Part shown: piece after piece, positions 10,101 to 21,539 of the stretch
Position numbering within the stretch: position 1 is the stretch's first letter
Layout of the letters: every line of letters starts with the position of its first letter
Assembly (NCBI GenBank): GCA_964030475.1
Contig: CAXIPT010000001.1
Coordinates: forward strand, 24,255,944 to 24,319,943
DNA from: Tethya wilhelma
Lineage: Eukaryota > Porifera > Demospongiae > Tethyida > Tethyidae
Reading direction: 5' to 3'
Length of the DNA stretch: 64,000 nt
Translations under genes and position numbers: made by a program
The notes under the pieces: generated by a model
Seen by the model: the letters and a program-made list of their open reading frames with translations, nothing else
Databases searched by the model: none
What the model was told of the DNA's origin: nothing

Positions 10101-12970
10101 TGGCGAAATGTGATCCCAATGTCAAAAATAACTCTGGAATTCCCCCAAGTAAAATGGCTTCGAACCCATTGATAATTCGTGAACTTATCCGACATGGTGC
10201 CAATACGGCTGATATCTATAAGGCCTTTGGTAAAGAGAAAAGAATGAAACAACCAATTCAACCTCCAATCAAAGTCTGTATAGTCGGCAATCCTTCAGCT
10301 GGAAAGAGCACTCTAACTGCTGCTCTACAAAAAGAAACATCTCTACTACAACGTACACTAATATCAAAGAAAGTCTCTAAAGTAGATGAGAAAACTGCAG
10401 GAATTATTCCCCATGATTTCCAGAGTAAAATTTGTGGTCACGTAACTTTATTTGACTTTGCTGGCCAATGTGAGTTTTATGACAGTCATGCAGCTCTGTT
10501 ACAAAATTCAATTCAAACATCACCCCCCATTTTTCTTCTTGTTGTTGACATAAGCAAGAGTGAGCATGATATTAAACATGAAGTTTTGTATTGGCTATCA
10601 TTTTTAAGAAGCCAGTGTACATCAGTCGATAAGAAACCCCACATCATTGTAGTTGGTAGCCACATTGATATCTTAATTGCTCAAGGAGAAGACCCTAAAA
10701 ATAAAAAAAAAGTTATTGATCCTTTGCTAACGAATAATTACTTTTGTTTCAATGGTTTTGTAACAATGGATTGCCAATATTACCAATCCAAAGGGATGAC
10801 TGAGCTACGTCAATGTATAAAGAAGAGTTGTGATGAATTACGAATAACAAAGACAATCAGCTTCAACTTACACTTATTCTTCGTGTATTTGATTGACAAC
10901 TTCAAGGATTCAGTAGCAATTCAATTACATCAAATTCAACCTGAAGTTCCTCAGGATTTCATATCCACGTTTTTGCCAAGCTCACAGGAGCAACTTCACA
11001 AACTGTGCAAAGAGCTAAATGACAGAGGACATATTCTGTACCTACAAGATTCCACTAATGAAGAAAACAGTTGGATTATCCTTGATAAAATGACTCTACT
11101 TTCAGATGTTACTGGCACAATCTTTGCTCCAAAAGACTTTAAAGAACACTGTCAACTGTCAAGTAGCACTGGGGTGGTACCATTATCTAAAATTAGCAGC
11201 CAATTCCCAAATTATGAATCACGAATGCTAATAGGTTTTCTTAGTCATATGGAATTTTGTAAAGAAATTCATGATCAAGAAATTATCAACATGATTGAAA
11301 AAAGCAGTACCCAAATCCCTGCAAATGAGATCAGTGAAGACAGAAGTGCATTAAGAAATAACCGTCATTTTTTCTTTCCAGGTTTGATCTGCTTGAGTTG
11401 TCCAAGTGATGTGTGGGAACAACACTGCGAATATAACTTTCACTTTGGATGGATACTTCAATGCTCCAAAATGGAAGATTTCTATACAACACAATTTCTC
11501 CATATTCTTCTCCTCAGATTAGCTTTTTCCTTTGCTTTTCCACATAAAGCTCAGCCATCTTCATCCGATGCTGACCATCCAGCAATCCAACGAAGGTGTT
11601 CTATTTGGAAGAATGGTATCTACTGGGGCAACAGGGATGGTATTGAAACACTGGTGGAACTACTGGATCACAACAAATCAGTCACTGTTCTAATGCGTAG
11701 TGAACAAACTAACCTAGCATGTCTAAAGCTTCGTTCTAAAGTGATTTGTACGGTACTTGAAGCAGCTGAAACATTTTGCAGCAATGTAGTCTCCACTGAG
11801 TCTTTTATTGATCCTTATGAAGTTTTTAAACATCCAATAATTCCAACATCACAACTAGACCTTTTTAGCTTGTCAGAAGTAGTAGAAAGTGTTTTATGTA
11901 GAAAACCATCAACCCTGTCATATAGGGGAAAGCCCATGTCACTCTCAAATCTATTGTCTTTCGAGCCCTATGCTAACTTAAATGGAATAGCACTACAAGA
12001 TTTTTTTGATGAACAAATGTCACGAAACAAATTAGATGATCATTTCATTATGAAGTTTGCTTCCAAGCAAAAGGAAATTGTGTTAGAGCATTTCCAAGAA
12101 CCATCAAAAGTCTCATCAGATGATGCTGAGAGTGTGCTTTATTCATGGAGAGATGGTTGTAAAGGGACGTACCAATGCCTGAGAGACAAGCTGGATGAAA
12201 TCAGTATTTTTGGAGGAAGGAATCCATTTGTAAGACTTAAAGTATAATAATCTAGCCATTATATATAAATATAATACTGATTACGTGCATGGAGGCAGTT
12301 GAATATTAATTTTAGTACAATGTTAATTTCCAGGCATTTCAAACCACATGCATATAAATGCATTTAAACACATCTTATGCAGGAACTAGCTGGTATCTCT
12401 GTTCAACTGACTGATCAGTTTAACTCAACCCAAGATGAAAAAGTTTTAAATGATCAAGGTACTTTGGGACATACATATCTGTCATTTTTTATTATTATTA
12501 CGCTACAGTATATGACGATTGTACGCATCCACAATAATGGAACAATTATTATCTTGTTGCATGAATTAACTTGCATAAAGTCATAATTTTGGATTTAATA
12601 CTAATAATATTATATATAACCTTAAACATGACATTGTGTTTGATAATTATTATACTAATGCATTATTATAGGTAAGCTCAGTCAAAATGACTTCCACATT
12701 GTGAAGAGTGAGATTTGGGATGCTCGTGTACAATGGTACAATATTGGTGTACAACTGAACATCACTGTCTCCTCACTTGACATAATACAAGAGGAGAATC
12801 GTGGCAATGTCAACAGATGCTTCACTGAAATGTTGAAGCAGTGGCTAAAGACGAAACCACAGTGGAGTGATCTGGTGGAAGCTTTGAGATCACCAGCAGT
12901 GAATGAACATGTGCTAGCTGAAACAATTCAAACACACCACGTAATTATAGAATCTATACATATTCAGTAA
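7115..12970 (+). CDS. Ankyrin-repeat, Roc-COR GTPase, Death-domain protein (ROCO family), three or more exons
   Basis: Exon 1 starts at ATG 7115. A short uORF beginning ATGTCTGATTGTC overlaps it. It encodes about 25 ankyrin repeats with the NTPLHIACxxGxxxxVxxL pattern (residues about 70-1035). A Roc GTPase domain follows with P-loop GNPSAGKS at 1058-1065, switch II DFAGQ at 1114-1118 and GSHID (G4 position) at 1181-1185. A COR region covers about 1240-1500. The exon frame runs on to a stop at 12247, but a GTAAGA donor at 12230 after the FGGRNPF codons splices in phase to 12383-12458. That exon splices with GT at 12459 to 12672. The final exon encodes a Death domain (KSEIWDARVQWYNIGVQL...LKQWLK...W.DLVEALRS). 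A GTAATT near 12940 may be another donor, so the exact C terminus is uncertain. The layout resembles DAPK without the kinase. A role in cell-death or immune signalling is inferred. Confidence 0.85.
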
Positions 12971-13789
12971 ATTCTGTGCCATAGACAATGCCATATGTAC
13001 TCAGTGCTGTAAAAAGTAAGACTAGCTTAATTTTGTAATAAATACTTTATTGACTAATAATTTTACTAATGTGAAAGATCTAGAACATAGCTTGCATGAA
13101 AGTGAGTTTCACAGTTTGATAACTCTGCTGAAATAAACTGAATGCTTTTAATTAATTGTATAGTTGTTCTTCTATTAAAGTTATGGGTTTTAATAATATG
13201 TTATATTCTACTTCCAGCTCTGCATGGTTTGTGTTGTTACAAATGATGCTATCATTGGGGTCAAATATATAAGCAAGGTCAATTAAGCGAGGAAGAATTA
13301 AGAGGATTTTGAAGGCTGCTTATATAGCATTCTACATACCTGAATATTGAGTTATACTATATTAAACTTATAAATAATTATATATATCACAAATACAGGC
13401 TCACATGCACTATATATCTCTATATATACATCGGAAATACAATGGATATTGTACCCCATGCATAAGGATTGATACAGAGCAAACCACTGTGTACTATAAA
13501 TTTTGATAGTGAACATGCATCAGATGGGAATACTAGAGATAAATTTGCCCATATAAATGCAGTGAGAATCCAGTGGTAAAAGAGATTGTTTTTGATTGGC
13601 TAAAAGAAATGACTGCCAAATAAGGCAAAAGAGGAGAATTCCCAATAAGACCCTGAGATGCCAGGTAAACTCACAATCAGACTTTATTAAGTGCAATTCT
13701 AAAGTGATAATAAATCTGTCTAACAATTAAGTTACTATAATATTATAATTATAGGTAATCTGTGCACCTATAGACAAGTCTAGATTGCA
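12971..13789. other. Intergenic region with polyadenylation signal and CCAAT box
   Basis: AATAAA near 13037 may end the Death-domain transcript. The rest is AT-rich with no gene visible. A TGATTGG box at 13593-13599 precedes the next TRIM gene by 197 bp and is followed by a CCAAATAAGGC block that recurs near 19210. Confidence 0.5.
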
Positions 13790-15040
13790 ATGGCTGAGAA
13801 GAATCCTACTAAAGAAGTTTTGGAAAAAATTAGCGCTAAACTTGAGTGCACAATTTGTCTTACTGATTACATTGATCCCAAACTGCTCCCTTGTTTCCAT
13901 GCTTTTTGTAAGAAATGTCTGGAGCCACTAGTGATCCAAGATTGTGACAGTCTCTCTCTAAAATGTCCGATCTGTCGTCACACAACTGACCTACCACCCA
14001 AAGGAGTAGCTGGACTGCAATCTAATTTTCATGTGGACCATCTCTTTGAGATTCGTGATGCTCTAAGAAAAGTGCAAATCACAGGATCGAAGAAGACCAA
14101 ATGTGAAAAGTGTCAAGATGATGAAGCTACGGCATTCTGTCGTGATTGTGGTCAGTTTATATGTAATGCCTGCACTACTGTTCATCGTAAGTGGAAGGAG
14201 TTTGAAACACACGAGCTGATATCACCTGAAATGGTTGAAGAAGAATAAAAAAAAATGATTTCCCTTAGAAAAAAGGTTGACTACTGCACCCGGCATCCTG
14301 GACGAGACCTGAGAATCTTCTGTGAGACCTGCTCTGAGCTGATTTGCACCGACTGTACCATTGGACTTCACCCACGACCGGAGCACTGCTACAATCTTGT
14401 GGCTGATATTCTTGCTGAGTACAAGAAAGAGCTTGAAGAAGGTCTTACGCCAGTTGTAGAGGATCTTGATACCATTGCCAAGGCCCTCAGTTCATTTAGC
14501 ATTTGAGAAAATGAGATAAAAGAAAAAAAGAAGGTAGTTGAGGCCGACATACACAAGCAAATTGATAAAACACTGCAGATTTTTGAATGTAGAAGACGAG
14601 AACTTGTAGAGAAACTGGATGAGCTTGTGAATGAAAAGTTGAAGAATCTAGGAGCTCAGAAGGATGAGGTTGAGCAAGTTCAAGTTCAGCTGAGTAGCTG
14701 CGTAGACTATGCAGAAGGAACCTTAAAAACAGGCACAGCAGCAGAAATAGTTGCAATGAAAGATAGTGTTCTTGAACGCATTGAGCAGATTATTGAAGAT
14801 TTCGATTCAGTGACTATAGAGCCAGAGGAAAAGCCTAACTTTAAAGTAACTGAAATAACTGAAGAAGTGACTGATGAAATACTTGAAGGAATGGGTGAGA
14901 TTATAGACATTGTTAGTGATATTAACAGTGAATCTGAAGAGGAAGAAGAATCTGATAATAGTGAGGAAAATGAAGAAGAATTTGAAGAGGAGGATCATCA
15001 TTTTGGCAAGACTAGATGGGACTCGTACACATCTTTGTAA
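13790..15040 (+). pseudogene. TRIM (RING, two B-boxes, coiled coil, acidic tail) with two in-frame stop codons
   Basis: One reading frame runs from ATG 13790 to TAA 15040 with no indels but with two internal stops. The first is TAA 14246-14248, where the paralogue at 17540 has a serine codon (EEESKQ becomes EE stop). The second is TGA 14504-14506, where the paralogue has CGA or another arginine codon. The frame encodes RING (CTIC...CPICRH), B-box 1, B-box 2, coiled coil and an acidic tail starting IIDIVSDINSESEEEEES. The first 152 residues alone would make a RING plus B-box 1 protein. No frame shift in about 1250 bp suggests recent loss, sequence error or a polymorphic null. Stop-codon readthrough or editing is possible but not supported by anything I can see. 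Confidence 0.8.
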
Positions 15041-15477
15041 TTTTATTATGATCATTAATAGATCATGTATTACTATAGAAACTAATTATCACTAAGGGAA
15101 TATCCACATATTATTATTATATAGTGTATACAGCCCATGCATGTTGATTATACAAATTCTATGACAATTAAGTGTGTTGCAACAGAATATCTGATGGGAA
15201 ATTACTCCACTTTCGGTCAAGTGAAGGCCACAATTCATATTTGCATATCACCACTATAAGAATAATATTTTGGGTATTGAACTGCATGCATCCTTAACCC
15301 ACCTTATGTATCTTCAGGCAAAGGTCAAGTCACTCACTAGTTGAGATTGCAGTCTACAGCTAGTAAAGAAACAACTGTCCACTGTTGCTATAGCCATTAA
15401 TGTGAATTTGCTCTCTCCAAATGCATTTCGAACAAAGACAAACCATGCACGTACACTCATTTGTAAACTGTACCACA
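15041..15477. other. Intergenic region
   Basis: AT-rich sequence with no gene that I can support. Confidence 0.4.
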
Positions 15478-16645
15478 TTGCACAATTGAAGGACCTAGAC
15501 AAACAGAGAGGTTGAGCAAGTCCACGTCAAGCTATAAGCAGCTGTGTGGATTATGTAAAAAGAAGTTTAAAAAAAAGTCCTGAAGAAAGACTCAATTTTT
15601 CTTGCTATGAAGGGTCCTATGATGAAACGAATTTAGCAGATCACAGCTGATTTCAAGACAAAAACTTATCACTAAACTAAGAGGCCAACTTGGACTCCAA
15701 GTGACTGATTGCTACCAACAAACAAGACATTCAACAAGCATACAAGGAGTTTGGAGTCATCCAAATTAATATACTAGTGATCACTCCTGAGAAGAGCTAT
15801 GCTAGAGGAGAGGGTCTGAAAAAAGCCACAGTTGGAGAACAGGAAGTTGTTGTGGTTACTACAATGAGTACCACTAACAAAGAATTCACTCATCATACTG
15901 AGGTCAATGTGACAGCTGAGTTGGTCCACTGTAGGAGCAAGTCTATTGAGAGCGGTGAAGTACAGTTTCAGCAGAACAGCCAACATAGGATCACCTACTG
16001 CCCCACAAAGAGGGGGGAACACCAACTGAGTCTTAAAATCAATGGAAGTGAGATAAAGGACAGTCCATTCACCATAGCAGTTACATCACCACTGCAGGCT
16101 TTTAGGCAGCCAGTCAGAGTGATTAAAAACTTGAAGGAGCCTTTGTTTGTGACTACAAACTGTAGTTGAAGTGTGATATGATAACAGAAATTATTTCTGG
16201 CTGTGTCTCTGTGTTCAGTCCAAATGGTACAAAGATTCGCTCATTTGGAATAAAAGGTCGAAATCCTGCATGGCCAATTTTTATATCCAAGAGGTGTCAC
16301 AGTTGACAATGTAAGTAACATGTACATTGCAGACAGGGATAACCATTGTATTCAAAAGTTCTCATCCAGTGGACAATTAATGAAATCGACTGGAACACAC
16401 AGCAAAGGCCGGTTGCAGTTTAGTCATGCACCCACTTAGTGTGGTTTTCAACCCTAAAAATAAAAAACTCTATGTATGTAAGCATGGCAACCACAGAATA
16501 CTTCTGAAGGAAAATATTACATATCATTTGGTTGTTGGGGAAGAGCAGAAGGAGAATTTAAGTGGCCACATGGACTACACATAGACGAGAATGACTCTCT
16601 TTTTGTGTGTGACACATACAATGAAAAAATCCAAATATTTTGCAA
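15478..16645 (+). pseudogene. Decayed TRIM-NHL copy (coiled coil, filamin, NHL remnants)
   Basis: Coiled-coil remnants run from about 15480 to 15760 with stops and indels; the CAGCTGTGTGGATTATGT block of the family is recognisable. An open filamin domain of 130 residues follows at 15777-16169 (SPEKSYARGEGLKKATVGEQ-like start, SEIKDSPFTIAVTS end). NHL remnants from about 16190 to 16645 carry several frameshifts and a large internal deletion. The NHL part closely resembles the start of the window (SGCVSVFSPNGTKIRSFG), so it is a relative of the gene at 1-729. RING and B-boxes are absent. Confidence 0.75.
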
Positions 16646-16959
16646 AAATATTCTCTGCATACATGCATACATGCATTCATTTTGTACACAGAAAACTTAG
16701 TCTAATAATATGATTTACAGTTAAATTAATGTGCTAAATATTTGTCAAAATACTAGCCTTCTGCATAAGCATGGAGGTGTGTTTGACAGTCAATATACTG
16801 CGCTATAGCTGGAGCCATATAGAGCAATTGAAATTTTTCCTATGAATATTATACTCAGTCCCAGTTGGTCATGTCCAACGGATCTGAGTTTGGTTATCAG
16901 AGTATACCAAATACTCATAGAAAAAACTTCAATTGCTTAACATCATTTCAACCAAATTG

Positions 16960-17105
16960 GTATATAGAAGAAACAGTCAACACAGGATCACCTACTGACC
17001 CACAGAGAGGAGGAGACACCATGCAATTGAGTATTAAAATCAGTGAGACAAAGGACATTCTATAAATTATGTTCACAATAGCAGTTATAACACCACCACA
17101 GACTA
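16960..17105 (+). pseudogene. Filamin-domain relic
   Basis: The stretch matches the second half of the TRIM-NHL filamin domain: an ACAGGATCACCTACTG(C)CC block, an AGAGAGGAGG(A) block, a 'LSIKI' segment and the ATAGCAGTTAT...CCACCACAG block. It has indels and no open frame across the whole piece. Confidence 0.6.
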
Positions 17106-17539
17106 TTATAGACAACATTAAGTCAAGGGTTATTAGATAGAACTTACACAAGAACAATAATGTTCTCCATTCTCAGAAAGTGTCACTATATGACCAAGTT
17201 GTTCCATGGTAAAGGTGTTTATGTGCAAGTACTTGAGTCAACCTTTACTATAATTATTATTCATGATGCATGGAGATGCAAGTGAATTCACTTTTGTCAC
17301 ATACTCTGCATGGACATTATTCAAGAGCTTCCTAAAATGGTACATAAGAATTTTAAATATATTCATAGCTGTAACACAAACTTATACCAAGATTCAAGCA
17401 ACAGAGGCTACAAGAGCTACTGTGCGTTATATTTATAATACTGACAGTGTATCAAGACTAATTTAAACAGGTCTGAGTCAGTATCACTTACTGCAATGTT
17501 ATTGATTAGCTCTTACTAAAGTATACATCTACGGCAGCA
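17106..17539. other. Intergenic region
   Basis: Nothing recognisable. It is AT-rich sequence upstream of the next TRIM gene. Confidence 0.4.
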
Positions 17540-18955
17540 ATGGCAGCAATGACAGCAAAAAATCCAAACATGGAGGTACTAGATAAAATCAGTGCCAAAC
17601 TTGAGTGTATAATCTGTCTCACTGATTACACTGACCCTAAACTACTTCCATGTTTCCATGCTTTTTGCAAAGAATGTCTGGAACCACTTGTGAAACAAGA
17701 TCATGATGGCTACTTTCTAAAATGTCCAATCTGTCGTCACTTAACAAGATTAACACCTAAAGGAGTGGCTGGACTGCAATCCAATTTTCATGTACACCAT
17801 CTCTTTGAGATTCGTGATGCTTTGAATAAGGTACACTTAACAGGTTCTGGTTCAAAAAAAACAAACTGTGAGAAATGTGGTGATGCTGAAGCTGCTGGTT
17901 TTTGTCGAGATTGTGGTCAGTTCATATGCAACACTTGTATAACTGTCCATCGTAAGTGGAAGGAATTTGAAACACATGAGGTGATATCACACGAAATGGT
18001 TGAAGAGGAATCAAAACAAATGATCTCCCTGAAAAAGAAGGTTGACTACTGTACTCGACATCCAGGACGAGAATTGAGAATCTTTTGTGAGACCTGCTCT
18101 GAGCTTATTTGTACCGACTGTACTATAGGGCTTCACCCAAGACCAGAACATAGGTTCAACCTTGTGACTGATATCTTTGCTGAGTACAAGGAAGAGCTTA
18201 AAGAAAGCTTGGAGCCTATTAAAGAGCAGCTAGTCACCATCAATGGAGCTCTCGTTTCATTTGACTCTCGAGTAAATGATATTGAAAAAAAAAAGAAAGT
18301 AGTTGAGACCGATATAAACAAGCTAATTGATCAAATCCAGGAGGTTATTGAACACAGGAGAAAAGAACTTGTTAAGAAATTAGATGACCTTGTGGATGAA
18401 AAGTTGAAGAATATAACAGCTCAGCAGAATGAGATTGAACAAGTCCAAGCTCAGATAAGTAGCTGTGTGGATTATGCTGATGGGACCCTGAATGCTGGCA
18501 CAAAAGCAGAAGTAGTTGCAATGAGAGATGCTGTACTTGATCGAATTGAACAGGTTTCTGCAGATTTTGAGACAGTTACATGTACAGCTGACCCGGAAGC
18601 AAAAAGTAAATTTAAAGTTACTAAAATAAGTGAGAACAAACATTATGAACTACAAAAAGGAATCAGCGAGCTTGTAGATATTGTTGAAGACAGTGATTCA
18701 GAATCAGAAGCAGAGGAATGGGAAGAAAGTTCTCAGGCTGAAGCTAGCTCAAACGAAGAAGAGGCAGGGAGTTCTGAATCCGAATCAGACGATGATAATG
18801 AGGAGAAAGATGAAGAGCAGTGGGCATGGGAGGAGGACAGCGGAGATGACAATGATTCAGAAGAAGATGAATATGGTAGTGCAGATGAACAGGAAAGACT
18901 TCAGCATCTTTTTTTCAGCGAACCAGCTGCACTGCTAAAAGTTAAGCGTCTATAG
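17540..18955 (+). CDS. TRIM protein with acidic tail (RING, two B-boxes, coiled coil, no NHL)
   Basis: This encodes 471 residues from ATG 17540. A second ATG at 17549 is an alternative start. RING lies at about residues 24-67 (CIICLTDY...PCFHAFCKEC...CPICRH). B-box 1 is at about 110-150 (CEKCGDAEAAGFCRDCGQF) and B-box 2 at about 170-210 (CTRHPGRELRIFCETCSEL). The coiled coil extends to about 330. Instead of filamin and NHL, the C terminus has a hydrophobic VDIV at 379-382 followed by EDSDSESE and an 80-residue Glu/Asp/Ser-rich tail. VDIV plus acidic serines fits a SUMO-interacting motif of the PML/RNF4 type. The enzyme class is E3 ubiquitin or SUMO-linked ligase by RING and B-box homology. 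SUMO binding is inferred from the motif only. Confidence 0.85.
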   Translation: MAAMTAKNPNMEVLDKISAKLECIICLTDYTDPKLLPCFHAFCKECLEPLVKQDHDGYFLKCPICRHLTRLTPKGVAGLQSNFHVHHLFEIRDALNKVHLTGSGSKKTNCEKCGDAEAAGFCRDCGQFICNTCITVHRKWKEFETHEVISHEMVEEESKQMISLKKKVDYCTRHPGRELRIFCETCSELICTDCTIGLHPRPEHRFNLVTDIFAEYKEELKESLEPIKEQLVTINGALVSFDSRVNDIEKKKKVVETDINKLIDQIQEVIEHRRKELVKKLDDLVDEKLKNITAQQNEIEQVQAQISSCVDYADGTLNAGTKAEVVAMRDAVLDRIEQVSADFETVTCTADPEAKSKFKVTKISENKHYELQKGISELVDIVEDSDSESEAEEWEESSQAEASSNEEEAGSSESESDDDNEEKDEEQWAWEEDSGDDNDSEEDEYGSADEQERLQHLFFSEPAALLKVKRL

Positions 18956-19646
18956 CTCGGTTAACTTTATGGTTCTATAGATATTGGCCTAATTGACAAG
19001 TTGACAGGTGCTTAATGCAGCTATAGTGCATGTGTTTTGTTATTTAGTTCAATTTTTACTACTAGTAAATTGCTTTACTACTGATTACAATGGATTACAG
19101 TAATGCTAATTGTTATGGATGTTCTATTAGCTTATAAAATTGTATACCCAATGTATAAATTGAAAATATTCATAATTTAAAGATCTATAATTTGATTGGG
19201 TAAAATGAATACCAAATAAGGTAACACCAAACAGTGAACCAACTCTTTATTCATAGCACATGCATTCAACAAAATTAACAGTGAACCAAAAAGATAGAAG
19301 CTATAAGTGAGTATATTACAGAAAAGAGACTATAATAAGCATATGGTGCCAAGATTGAACTTGATCAAACTACATTACCATACTACATGTATTGATACTA
19401 CACCATCATAGAAGTGACAATAAGGTAAACTTAATAATTGAATGCAATTAATGAAACTCTCACAGCTTAACAGTGTTGGATAATTATTGAGAATTTATTA
19501 GCTATAGGCACTTAAACACATGTGCATATATAACTTCCAACTACTATCAAACTAACAAACTAACAATCCAGACCATACAATGTATACAAACACTGAACTG
19601 ATTGTCAACTCTATAGATATAGAATAGTCAGTAATTACGTATAAAT
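18956..19646. other. Intergenic region with CCAAT box
   Basis: No gene is seen. TGATTGG at 19193-19199 lies 454 bp before the next TRIM ATG and is followed by an ACCAAATAAGG block like that near 13618. Confidence 0.4.
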
Positions 19647-20999
19647 ATGGCAGAAAATAATCCAAACAAGGAGCTACTGAAACAAATTGGCACAAAACTT
19701 GAGTGCAGAATTTGCCTCACTGATTACACTGACCCTAAACTGCTCCCTTGTTTTCATACTTTTTGCAAAAAATGTCTGGAACCACTAGTAAAACAAGGTC
19801 GTGACAGTCTCTCCCTTCAATGTCCAATCTGTCGTCACTCAACAAGACTATCACTTAAAGGAGTGGCTGGACTGCAGCCTAATTTACGCATTTGTCATCT
19901 TTTTAAGACTCGTGAAGTGCTTAAAAAGGTATGCCTAACAGGTCCTGGATCAAGAAAAATCAGCTGTGAGAAATGTAGTGACGATGAAGCTGCTGGTTTC
20001 TGTCGTGATTGTGGTCAGTTCATATGCAGCACTTGTGTAACTGTCCATCGTAAGTGGAAGGAATTTGAAACCCATGAAGTGATATCACATGAAATGGCTG
20101 TAGAGGAATCGAAAAAACTGATCTCCCTGAAAAAGGTTGACTACTGTACTCGACATCCAGGACGAGAATTGAGGATCTTCTGTGAGACTTGCTCTGAGCT
20201 TATTTGTACCGACTGTACCATAGGACTTCACCCACGACCAGAACACAGCTTCAACCTTGTGACTGATATCTTTGCTGAGTATGAAGTAGAGCTTAAAGAA
20301 AGTTTGGAGCCAGTCAAAGAGCAGCTAGTCAATATAAATGAGCTTATCACTTCATACGACACATGGGTGAAGGATATTAAGGAAAACAAGAAGATGGTTC
20401 AGGCTGATATACATGACCAAATCGATCGAATTCAACACATCATTGAATCCAGGAAGGGAGAGCTCCTTGAGAAATTGAGTATTATTGTAAATAAGAAGCT
20501 AAAAAATTTAGCTTTGCAAAAGGATGAGGTGGAACAAGTCCAATTTCAATTGAGTAGTTGTGTGGATTATGCTGAAGAAAGCTTGAAAACGAGCACAGCA
20601 GCAGAAGTCATTGGAATGAGGGACAGTGTACGACAATGTATTAAACAGATTGCAGCAAAACTTGAAGTAGTTAGCATAGAACCAGAGGAAGAAACCAACT
20701 TTAAAGTAACAGATATAAGCGAAGATGGAAAATACGAACTACATGAAGGGATTAGTGAGCTTCTAGACATTGTTGAAGACAGTGAATCAGAGATAGAGGA
20801 ATGGGAAGAAAGTTCTCAGAGTGAAGCAAATGCATTGACAAAGTTTGATAGCAGTGATAGTTACAGTGACAGTGATTCTAGATCTGGTAATAAAGAACAG
20901 CAACTTCATTTTGGATATTTTGGAGCGGGAGATGATAATGACTATTTTGATATCATACCTCTGCAGGTTGACAGTACTCTCCAAGATACTAATCTATAA
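19647..20999 (+). CDS. TRIM protein with acidic tail, second intact copy
   Basis: This encodes 450 residues from ATG 19647. The RING is CRICLTDY...PCFHTFCKKC...CPICRH. B-box 1 (CEKCSDDEAAGFCRDCGQF), B-box 2 (CTRHPGRELRIFCETCSEL) and a coiled coil follow. The tail begins LLDIVEDSESEIEEWEESS (LDIV at about 373-376) and ends in a Ser/Asp-rich region and a unique stretch GYFGAGDDNDYFDIIPLQ. The tail is shorter and less acidic than in the 17540 gene, but the hydrophobic-acidic motif at its start is conserved. It lies in tandem with the genes at 13790 and 17540, same strand. The role is probably that of an E3 ligase. The substrate cannot be read from the sequence. Confidence 0.85.
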   Translation: MAENNPNKELLKQIGTKLECRICLTDYTDPKLLPCFHTFCKKCLEPLVKQGRDSLSLQCPICRHSTRLSLKGVAGLQPNLRICHLFKTREVLKKVCLTGPGSRKISCEKCSDDEAAGFCRDCGQFICSTCVTVHRKWKEFETHEVISHEMAVEESKKLISLKKVDYCTRHPGRELRIFCETCSELICTDCTIGLHPRPEHSFNLVTDIFAEYEVELKESLEPVKEQLVNINELITSYDTWVKDIKENKKMVQADIHDQIDRIQHIIESRKGELLEKLSIIVNKKLKNLALQKDEVEQVQFQLSSCVDYAEESLKTSTAAEVIGMRDSVRQCIKQIAAKLEVVSIEPEEETNFKVTDISEDGKYELHEGISELLDIVEDSESEIEEWEESSQSEANALTKFDSSDSYSDSDSRSGNKEQQLHFGYFGAGDDNDYFDIIPLQVDSTLQDTNL

Positions 21000-21164
21000 A
21001 CATGTATAAGGTCATTAATTATTTTCTCTTTGGCATTTGCTATCATGTAGTTTAGTTGTTGTTTCTGTTTTTGTTAACTTTTGTTAATAATTTTAACATT
21101 GTACCAAAGATAATAGCTAGCAATATTTAGTACCATAAAAGAATCCTGATGTAAGTATAATAAT

Positions 21165-21300
21165 TGCCGAGCGCCTTAGCGCGAGGCATCTAATCGCGAC
21201 GTATGGCTCAGTTTGCCAGCAAGCGTTTTATATATATATATATACAAGGAGTGGGGCTCGCTTCGCTCGCCCACTCCTTGTTTGTGTATGTTTATAGGAT
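21165..21300. repeat. GC-rich block with short inverted repeat
   Basis: ACAAGGAGTGGG at 21244-21255 and its reverse complement at 21270-21281 form a 12-bp stem with a 14-base loop. A TA run at about 21230-21243 and a GC-rich block (CGAGCGCCTTAGCGCGAGG) precede it. It is unlike the surrounding AT-rich DNA and may be a fragment of a dispersed repeat. Confidence 0.5.
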
Positions 21301-21539
21301 CAATTACTATAACTCAAACAATAGTAAGATAAAATTGATGAGCAAAGCTATTGTGTAAATAAATACATATTCTTCTATGGTCAGTTGGTTTAGAACAACC
21401 TTTGCAGTTGAAGCAACACACAACAATCACATCAATACTGGCATAAGCAATTGGAAACTCAAAGGGAAGCAATGCTGCATGTGTATATGCACATAGATAT
21501 ATGCACTGCTTAGTGCTACTTTGCTTTGACCAGCTCAGC

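Noticed and set aside
14496..14756. Minus-strand open frames within the TRIM and ankyrin genes
   Set aside because: They are shadows of the + strand coding sequence without family features.
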